Positions 38,169 to 45,500 of a stretch of 64,000 nt of DNA are shown here, in pieces (the stretch's first letter is position 1; each line of letters opens with the position of its first letter). Under the pieces are notes generated by a model. It was given only the letters and a program-made list of their open reading frames with translations. It was not told the DNA's origin and searched no databases. This stretch comes from Streptomyces canus (GTDB taxonomy: Bacteria; Actinomycetota; Actinomycetes; Streptomycetales; Streptomycetaceae). Location of the stretch: assembly GCF_030815415.1 (NCBI RefSeq), contig NZ_JAUSWW010000001.1, forward strand, positions 2,852,001-2,916,000, written 5' to 3'. The position numbers and the translations under genes are program-made.

Positions 38169-39344
38169 CTACCGCAGCGCCGCGACGAACTTCCCCAAGC
38201 GGGCGATTCCTTCGCGCAGTTCCCCGGCGGAGGCCGCGTACGACAGGCGTACGTGCGTCTCCGCCGTGCCCACCCCGAAGTCCCGGCCCGGGGTGAGCGC
38301 GACATGCACCTCCTGGAGGGCCCGGGCACAGAACTCCCACGAGGTGAGCCCGGTGCCGCTGACGTCGAAGTAGACGTAGAACGCCCCGTCGGGCGGCACG
38401 GGCACCGGCAGTCCGAGCTGTGCCAGGCCGTCGAGGACGAGCGCGCGCCGGCGTCCGAACTCGGCGCGCCGCTCCTCGCAGACGGCGAGGGAGTCAGGGG
38501 TGAAGCAGGCCAGGGCGGCGTGCTGGGCGGGGGTCGAGGCGCACAGGAAGTAGTTCTGGGCCAGGCGTTCCAGCGCCGGTACGAGGATCTCCGGGACGAC
38601 GCACCAGCCGAGCCGCCAGCCGGTCATGCCGAAGTACTTCGAGAAGCTGTTGATGACGACGGCGTCGGGGTCGTACGACAGCGCGCTGCGCGGCGGCCGG
38701 TCCTGGTCGTCGTGGTCGCCGAGGTCGAGATAGATCTCGTCGACGATCCGCCACGCGTCCCGCTCCCGGGCGAGGTCGCACAGTGCGGCCAGTTCCCCCT
38801 CCGGGACCGAGGTGCCGGTCGGGTTGGAGGGGGTGGCGACCATGATCCCGCGCGTGCCGTCCGTCCAGTGCGACCGCACGGAGTCCGCGTCCAGCTGGAA
38901 GCGGGAGGCCGCGCTGGTCGGGACGAGCGTGACCCGGGCGCCGAAGCTCTCCATGATCTGCCGGTTGCAGGGGTAGGACGGGTCGCCGATGAGCACCTCG
39001 TCCCCGGCGTCGACGAGCGCGGCCGCACCCAGCACCAGGGCGGCGGAGGCCCCGGCGGTCACGACGACACGGCCCGGGTCGACGTCGACGCCGTGCCGCT
39101 CCCCGTAGAACCCCGCGATCGCCTGCCGCAGGGACGGCATCCCGAGGGCCTCGGTGTAGCTCATGGGCCGCCCGTCCATGGCCGTCCGCATCGCCTCGAC
39201 GACGGCCGGGGGCGCGCCGAAGTCGGGCTCCCCGAGGCTGAGCTTGACGACGTGGTGGCCCTGGGCCTCCAGGGCGGCGGCATGCTTGCCGAACTCCATG
39301 GCGTAGAACGGGGCGACGGACTGGGCCCGCTGCGAGATCCGCAT
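38169..39344 (-). CDS. PLP-dependent aminotransferase, class I/II
   Basis: A 391-residue fold-type I aminotransferase. Recognisable parts are VKLSLGEPDFGAPPAV near residue 35, the PLP phosphate-binding TAGASAALVLG, the ATPSNPTGTSVPEGEL loop with the substrate-binding Asn, the IVDEIYLDLG Asp/Tyr pair, and the Schiff-base lysine in NSFSKYFGMTGWRLGW (about K235). The conserved Arg is in THVRLSYA near the C terminus. The substrate is unclear; relatives include aspartate/alanine-type enzymes. ATG 39344 has GGAGG at 6 nt. No pathway genes are adjacent to narrow the function. Confidence 0.85.
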   Translation of the reverse strand: MRISQRAQSVAPFYAMEFGKHAAALEAQGHHVVKLSLGEPDFGAPPAVVEAMRTAMDGRPMSYTEALGMPSLRQAIAGFYGERHGVDVDPGRVVVTAGASAALVLGAAALVDAGDEVLIGDPSYPCNRQIMESFGARVTLVPTSAASRFQLDADSVRSHWTDGTRGIMVATPSNPTGTSVPEGELAALCDLARERDAWRIVDEIYLDLGDHDDQDRPPRSALSYDPDAVVINSFSKYFGMTGWRLGWCVVPEILVPALERLAQNYFLCASTPAQHAALACFTPDSLAVCEERRAEFGRRRALVLDGLAQLGLPVPVPPDGAFYVYFDVSGTGLTSWEFCARALQEVHVALTPGRDFGVGTAETHVRLSYAASAGELREGIARLGKFVAALR

Positions 39345-39457
39345 GCGGCGACCTCCGGCTCGACGAGGGACGGAACGCCCTCGACCCTAAGCGGTCACGA
39401 AAGGGGCGGGCCCGCGGGCCCGCCCCTTCACTGCCGTGCGACCGTCGGGCCCGGTGC

Positions 39458-39862
39458 TCAGGCCTTGGCGTACTCCCAGCCACCGCAGCTGTACGGGGTG
39501 CCGTCGGAGCCTTCCTGGAGACAGGCGCGGATCTGGAGGGTGGTGCCCTCGGCGAAGGACAGGTCCCAGTCGTGGGCGACGGCGTAGCCGGAGCCGTTGT
39601 AGTACGAGTGGGTGGCGGAGCTGGAGTTGTACCGCCACTGGGCGGCGGTGCCGTGGCCGTCCTTCGCCATGTCGAGGGCGGTGAGGATCTCACCGTCGGC
39701 GGCGAAGTACGTCTTCGCGGTCACCTGGGAGGAGATGATGGAGTTGGAGGCCTCGTAGACCTCGCCGGCGGCCTGGGCCGGGGCGATGCCGAGGGCGAGC
39801 GCCGATGCGGAGGCCGCGGCGATCCCGAGAACGGTCGTCAGTCGGCGATGGGACGTGCGCAA
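39458..39862 (-). CDS. Small secreted protein of unknown family
   Basis: A 134-residue exported protein. The signal peptide is clear: RTSHRRLTTVLGIAAASASA, then LALGIAPAQA and a probable cleavage before AGEVYEA. The mature part (about 103 residues) is rich in Tyr, Ser, Ala and Asp, with only two cysteines (CLQEGSDGTPYSC), which may form a disulfide. I do not recognise the family. The likely start is TTG 39862, with AGAGGAA at 7 nt; another TTG at 39916 would add 18 residues without a ribosome site. It stands alone between the aminotransferase and the HemS-like gene. Confidence 0.65.
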   Translation of the reverse strand: MRTSHRRLTTVLGIAAASASALALGIAPAQAAGEVYEASNSIISSQVTAKTYFAADGEILTALDMAKDGHGTAAQWRYNSSSATHSYYNGSGYAVAHDWDLSFAEGTTLQIRACLQEGSDGTPYSCGGWEYAKA

Positions 39863-39949
39863 GACAGTGTTCCTCTCTTCGAACAACTGGTCGTGCCCGA
39901 ACCTACCTGAGAACAAAGGAAGTTGATCCTGAATTTCCGTGGCACCGGG

Positions 39950-40843
39950 CTATGCGCCGGGCAGCGACGCCGCGAGGTGCTCCCACGCCGTGTGCACCTG
40001 CTCCCCCACGATCCCGAGCTGGGTGACGACCGCGGCGCAGCGGCCGTCGGCGTCGTCGAGTTCGAGGGCCGAGGTCGGGCCGTGGGCCGCCGTGGAGCGG
40101 ACGAGCCGGCAGGCCCGGACGCCCGCCAGGTCGATCTCCACCGAGCTCTGCGCGATCGCCGCGAACACCCGCCCGCCGGTGGTCCGGTCGGTGACGTGGA
40201 CCCGGCCGCCGCATGCCTGCATGGCCGAGGGGGCGAACACCGCGACGCCGATCGGCAGCCCGACGGAGCAGACGTGGTCGAGGACCGCGGGCACGACATC
40301 GACGTCGATGTCCCGGTGCTCGCCCCGGTAGCGGTCGAACGCCGCACGACGGGCGAGCCCGCCGTCCGCGAGGATCGCGTCGAGCTGGGCGAGCTGGTCG
40401 CCGTTCTCCCACGCCGGTACGTCGCGGACCGGGGAAGGCGTCGCGGCCGTCGACCCGGCGTGGACCGTGGGGGCGAGCCCGGCCAGCAGCCGGTCCCCGT
40501 CGGAGAGCAGCCGCCCCTCGTGCACGATCCGGCCCTCCGCGTCGAGCAGGCGCACGGCGACCGAGCCCTCGTCCCGCGCGACGACGGCCGTGTCGACCCC
40601 GTCCGCGTCGAGACGCAGCGCGATCTCGCCCGGGTGCACGGCGAACGCGTCGCCGCGCAGGCTCGGGACGGCGTAGCTGCCGGCCTGGTCGATGCGCGCG
40701 ACCGGTCCCCCGGTGACGGCCTGGACGTACTGGAAGAGGGTCAGGCAGCGCGCCAGTTCCGGCATGCGTGGGTCGATCAGCCGCGCGCCGGCGTTCCGCC
40801 GGGGGCAGCAGCCCTCGAACGCGCAACCGTGCTGGTCCGTCAT
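39950..40843 (-). CDS. HemS/ChuX-like haem-handling protein
   Basis: A 297-residue protein with two copies of a HemS/ChuX-like half. The first contains SVAVRLLDAEGRIVHEGRLLSDGDR (about 92-116, as landmarks) and the second RVFAAIAQSSVEIDLAGVRACRLVRSTAAHGPTSALELDDADG (landmarks IDLAGVRACRLVR and ALELDDADG). HemS-type proteins bind, carry or degrade haem. The N terminus is Cys-rich (HGCAFEGCCPRRNAG) and could bind a metal. The gene follows the diflavin reductase with a 2-nt gap in an operon that has an iron-box-like site upstream. Similarity is distant, so haem as ligand is inference. Confidence 0.5.
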   Translation of the reverse strand: MTDQHGCAFEGCCPRRNAGARLIDPRMPELARCLTLFQYVQAVTGGPVARIDQAGSYAVPSLRGDAFAVHPGEIALRLDADGVDTAVVARDEGSVAVRLLDAEGRIVHEGRLLSDGDRLLAGLAPTVHAGSTAATPSPVRDVPAWENGDQLAQLDAILADGGLARRAAFDRYRGEHRDIDVDVVPAVLDHVCSVGLPIGVAVFAPSAMQACGGRVHVTDRTTGGRVFAAIAQSSVEIDLAGVRACRLVRSTAAHGPTSALELDDADGRCAAVVTQLGIVGEQVHTAWEHLAASLPGA

Positions 40844-40845
40844 GC

Positions 40846-42576
40846 TCAGTACACGTCCCGTACGTAGCGCTTGGCCCGGCGCAGATCCGCGAGGTACTCC
40901 GCGGCGTCGTCGTCCCCGCGTCCGCGCTGCTCGGCGATGACGCCGAGCAGGGCCGTCTCCACGTCCTTCGCCATGCGGGAGGCGTCGCCGCAGACGTAGA
41001 GGTGCGCGCCCTCCTCCAGCCACGCGTAGAGCTCCCGTGACCGCTCCCGCATCCGCGTCTGTACGTAGATCTTCTCGGCCTGGTCGCGCGAGAAGGCGAG
41101 GTCGAGTTCGGTGAGCACGCCGCGCGTTCGGAGCTCGGTCAGCTCGTCCTCGTACACGTAGTCGGTCTCGCGGTGCTGGTCTCCGAAGAACAGCCAGTTC
41201 CGTCCGGAGGCGCCGCGCGCGGCCCGCTCGTGCAGGAAACCGCGGAAGGGGGCGATGCCGGTGCCGGGGCCGATCATGACCATCGGGGCGTCGTCGTCGG
41301 CCGGGACGCTGAAGGAGGCGTTCGGCTGGAGATAGATGCCTACCGGGGATTCACCGACCCGGTCCGCCAGGTACGTCGACGTGACACCCTCGTACCTGCC
41401 GTACCGCACCGACGCCACCGTGAGGTGGACGCTGCCCGGGTGGGCTAGCGGGCTCGACGAGATCGAGTACTGGCGTGCCTGCAACGGCCGCAGGAACGGC
41501 AGCAGTTCGGCGAGACCGGGTGCGGCCGGACCGGCGTCCCGGAGCAGGTCGAGCACGTCCCGGCCCCAGAGCCAGGAGTCGAGGTCGGACCGGTCGCCGT
41601 GGGCGACGACCGAGGCCAGCTCGCTCGCGGGCGCCCGCTCGACGAGGTCGGCGATCAACTCCTTGGAGGGGGTGCGGATCTCGCGTTCGGTGCGCAGGAG
41701 TGCGGCGCTCTCCCGGTCGCCGCTCGCGCCCAGGTGCTCCAGCAGCGCTTCGACCAGTGCGGCGTCGTTCACCGGTACGACGGCCAGCGCGTCGCCCGCC
41801 TCGTACGTGATGCCGCTGTCGCCGAGGTCAAACTCGTAGTGGCGGATCTCCTTCGCGCTGTGCGGGGCGGACAGGAGCCGGTTGGTGGCGAGCCGGGACG
41901 GGTAGGGGGTGCGCTTGTTCCACTGGGAGCGGGGCTTCTTCGGTGCCTCCGCGGCGCCCGTGCCCTCCGCGGCGCCCGTGCCCTTCGCGCCGGTCTCGGC
42001 GGCGACCAGGTCCAGGACCGCGGTCGTCCACTCCCCCGCGGGCTCCTCGAAGTCCACGTCGCAGTCCACGCGTTCGTGCAGCCGGGTCGCCCCGAGCTGC
42101 TCCAGACGTGTGTCGATGAGCTTGGCGGCCTGGCAGAAGTCGTCGTAGCCGCGGTCGCCGAGCCCGAGGACCGAGTAGCGCACGCCTTCGAGGCGCGGGG
42201 CCGTGTCGGACTGGAGCGCCTCCCAGAACAGCCCGGCGTTGTCGGGCATCTCGCCCTCGCCGTACGTCGAGGTGACGACGATGACGTGGGACATCGCGGC
42301 GAGCGCCTCGGGGGTGACGTCGTCGAGGGCGGTGGCCCGGCCGCCGAGTCCGCGGGCGCGGGCACCGGCGACGATGTCGTCGGCCACGAGTTCGGCGTTG
42401 CCGGTCTGGGTGCCGATCAGCACGTCGACGGTCGCCGCGGGCGCGTCGGCGCCGGCGCTGTCCCGGCGTCCGGCGGCCGCGATGCCGGCGATGAACCCGG
42501 CCAGCCAGGACTCCTGCTGGGCGGAGAAGGGCGCGTCGGCCGGGATGAGGGATCCGGTCGGGGGCATGACGGTCAT
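40846..42576 (-). CDS. CysJ-like NADPH diflavin reductase
   Basis: A 576-residue diflavin reductase. The flavodoxin domain (about 50-190) has VLIGTQTGNAELVADD, TSTYGEGEMPDNAG and GLGDRGYDDFC. The FAD domain has [14 protein letters not shown], and the NADPH domain has MIGPGTGIAPFRGFLHER and [14 protein letters not shown]. The C terminus [10 protein letters not shown] is the same as in the nitrate reductase fusion at 23654. It is usually annotated as sulfite reductase flavoprotein alpha subunit, but no hemoprotein (CysI) gene is present. Its ATG overlaps the stop of the glutamate-synthase-like gene (ATGA). I infer that it delivers NADPH electrons to that protein. Confidence 0.9.
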   Translation of the reverse strand: MTVMPPTGSLIPADAPFSAQQESWLAGFIAGIAAAGRRDSAGADAPAATVDVLIGTQTGNAELVADDIVAGARARGLGGRATALDDVTPEALAAMSHVIVVTSTYGEGEMPDNAGLFWEALQSDTAPRLEGVRYSVLGLGDRGYDDFCQAAKLIDTRLEQLGATRLHERVDCDVDFEEPAGEWTTAVLDLVAAETGAKGTGAAEGTGAAEAPKKPRSQWNKRTPYPSRLATNRLLSAPHSAKEIRHYEFDLGDSGITYEAGDALAVVPVNDAALVEALLEHLGASGDRESAALLRTEREIRTPSKELIADLVERAPASELASVVAHGDRSDLDSWLWGRDVLDLLRDAGPAAPGLAELLPFLRPLQARQYSISSSPLAHPGSVHLTVASVRYGRYEGVTSTYLADRVGESPVGIYLQPNASFSVPADDDAPMVMIGPGTGIAPFRGFLHERAARGASGRNWLFFGDQHRETDYVYEDELTELRTRGVLTELDLAFSRDQAEKIYVQTRMRERSRELYAWLEEGAHLYVCGDASRMAKDVETALLGVIAEQRGRGDDDAAEYLADLRRAKRYVRDVY

Positions 42577-45500
42577 GCGGTCACCGCCTCGGTCGGGGCC
42601 TGCGGGGCGCGGCGGGAGGCGATGTCCTCCAGCGCGGCGTTCGCGAGCAGTTCGTCGAACCGGGCGGCACGGACGCGACCGGCGTTCTTGGTGGTCTGGT
42701 GGATGATCCAGCCGTAGGTGCCGGGGGCGTCCACGCTGAGGTTGTTGCGCTGCTTGAGCGCGCGCTTGTAGTCGTCGAGGCGCTTGATCGCGATGAGGGT
42801 GGCGAGTTCGCCGTCGTCGAAGCGGTCGAGCGTGCCGCGCAGGTACTTCACCACGCGCTGCTTGACGAAGAAGTCCTCGGTGAGCACGAGGTTGCGCACG
42901 GCTTCGGCGATGCGCGGGTCCTCCGGGCCGCTCGCGCCCGGCACTCGCTGGAGCGCGAGGTCCTGCGCGACGCCGAGCACCGTGTACGAGGACAGCAGCG
43001 AGAACATGTCGTCGCTGCCCTGGTCGCCGAAGGCCGGGGCCCGGCCGTCGAGGACGGTGCGGCGGTCGCGGTAGTCGACCTTGAACGCGCGGAGCTTGTC
43101 GGTGGCGATGGAGGTCGCCAGTTCGTCGAGGAGCTGGGACCGGGTCGCCGCGGCGAGGATCTCCGTGGAGTCCTGGTAGAGCAGCAGCGCGCGGGGCATC
43201 CCGCAGTACATGTGCTGCCGCTCGGTGTCCCAGTCGTGCAGGAGCCGGGCCGCCAGCTCGGAGCCGGTGGCCTCGACATGCCAGGCCAGCAGCAGTCGTA
43301 CGGCCTCCTCGTGGAAGGCACCGCGCGCGGTGTCCGTCACCGGGAACACCAGCAGCGAGTCGGCGCTCACCCGTCCGGCCAGCTCGCCCGAGGGGTCGTA
43401 CTGGTACAGGAACCCGCCGCTCATGCCGTTGCCGAGGCCCTTGCCGAAACCGCCGAGGTTGAGCACGGTGCCGCCGGTCATGTATTCGCAGCCGAAGTCA
43501 CCGACACCCTCGACGACCGCGGTCGCGCCGGAGTTGCGCACGGCGAACCGGTCACCGGCCTCGCCCTGCACGAACGTCCGCCCGCCGGTCGCGCCGAACA
43601 GCGCGAAGTTGCCGATGAGCACGTTGCCGCCGCGTTCGGCGCTGCCGCCGCCGGGAGCCCGGACGATGATCCGGCCGCCGCTCTGGCTCTTGCCGACGCC
43701 GTCGTTGGCGGTACCGGTGTGTTCGAGGGTGATGCCGTCGTTGCAGAACACGCCGTACGACTGACCCGCGGACCCCGTGGTGCGGATGCGGACCGCGTCG
43801 TCGACGAGACGGCGGCGGCCGCGGTCGTCGGTGGTGACGGCGGGGCCATCGGAGGCGCTCTCATGGTTGAGCAGCCGCTCGATGTCGATGCTCAGCTGTC
43901 CGCCCACCGACTTGTCGCTGTTGCCGAGGCGGATGCCCTCGACGAGCAGGGACGGCTCGCGCCGGTCGAGGAGCGCCGTCCGCACGCGCTCGATGAGGGC
44001 GTCGTCGGTGGTGAAGTCCTTCTCCAGGTACTCCGGGTCCGCCACGACCTTCTCGGGCACGCTCGCCAGCAAGCGGCGCACGTCGAGACGTCCGACGCTC
44101 GCGGGGTGGTCCAGCAGCTGGAGCAGGTCCGTGCGGCCCCGGGCCTCGCGCAGCGACCGCAGGCCGAGGCGGGCGAGGATCTGCCGTACGTCGTGGGCGA
44201 TGTTGAGCAGGTACTGGGCGAGCGCGCGCGGGTCGCCCTCGAAGACCTCGGGGTTCGTGGTGAGTCCGGCGGGACACTTCACATTGCAGTTCTTCGCCAT
44301 GACACAGCCGAGCATCATCAGCGCGGTCGTACCGAACTCGAAGCTGTCGGCGCCGAGGAGGGCCGAGGTGACGACGTCGCCGCCGGTCTGGTGCGCGCCG
44401 GAGCAGCGCAGGACGACCTTCTGCCGGAGCCCGTTCGCGACGAGCGCCTGGTGCACCTCGGCGACGCCGATCTCCGCCGAACGGCCCGCGTACTTGAGGC
44501 TGGTGACGGCCGCGGCGCCGGTACCGCCGGTGTTCCCGGCGACGTTGATGACGTCCGCTCCGGCCTTGGCGACACCGACCGCGATGGTGCCGATGCCCTC
44601 CGAGGACACCAGCTTGACGATGACCCGGACCCGGGCCGCCTTGCAGTCGTGGATGAGCTGCGCGAGGTCCTCGATGGAGTACGTGTCGTGGTGCGGGGGC
44701 GGGGAGATCAGCTCGATGCCGGGGGTGCCGCCGCGCGCGGCCGCGATGTCGACGGTGACCTTCGGTGCGGGCAGCTGGCCGCCCTCGCCGGGCTTCGCGC
44801 CCTGTCCGATCTTGATCTCCAGCTCTTCGAGCATCGGGTCGGCGAGATAGCCCGCCCAGATGCCGAACCGGCCGGAGGCGAACTGCTTGATCCGGGACCC
44901 TCGGATGGTGCCGTACCGGGTGTGGTGCTCGCCGCCCTCACCGCTGTTCGACATGCCGCCGACCATGTTCGTGCCGTGCGCGACGGCTTCGTGCGCGGTG
45001 GCCACGAGCGCGCCGTGGCTCATGGCGCCGGAGGCGAGCGACCGGGTGATCTCGTGCGCGGGCTGGACCTCGTCGAGCGGGACGCCGGCGGGGGCGCTGT
45101 CGCTGTCGAGGAGGGCCAGGAGACGGGCTTCGGTACCGGCGGGGGTGAGGTCGATGCCATCGGCGCCCACGGCGAGGATCTCGGCCTCGCCCAGGCGCGC
45201 GAGCGCTTCGGCGAGGGCGGTGTGGCGGTCCAGGTCCGGTGCGGCGAGGCGCAGTCGGAAGGTGCCCTGTTCCGTGCGGGACACGGCGACACCCCGGACC
45301 GTGACGCTCGCGTTCCCGTCCGTCGAGAACCGGCCCAGCTCCCGGGCGAAGTCCTCGGCCGTACGCAGTCCGGTGACGTCGGCGGGCAGTGCGAGCACGT
45401 CCCGCAGCGCGGCCGGGCGGCGCGAGCGCTCCTCGTGCGTGGTCCGCAGGAACGCGCGGTACCCGGGGGTGATCCGGAACGCGTCGATCTCGGCGTCGCT

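Noticed and set aside
40846..42576. Sulfite reductase flavoprotein acting in sulfur assimilation
   Set aside because: No sulfite reductase hemoprotein, PAPS reductase or ATP sulfurylase gene is near; it is coupled to the GltB-like gene instead. The family name does not fix the function.
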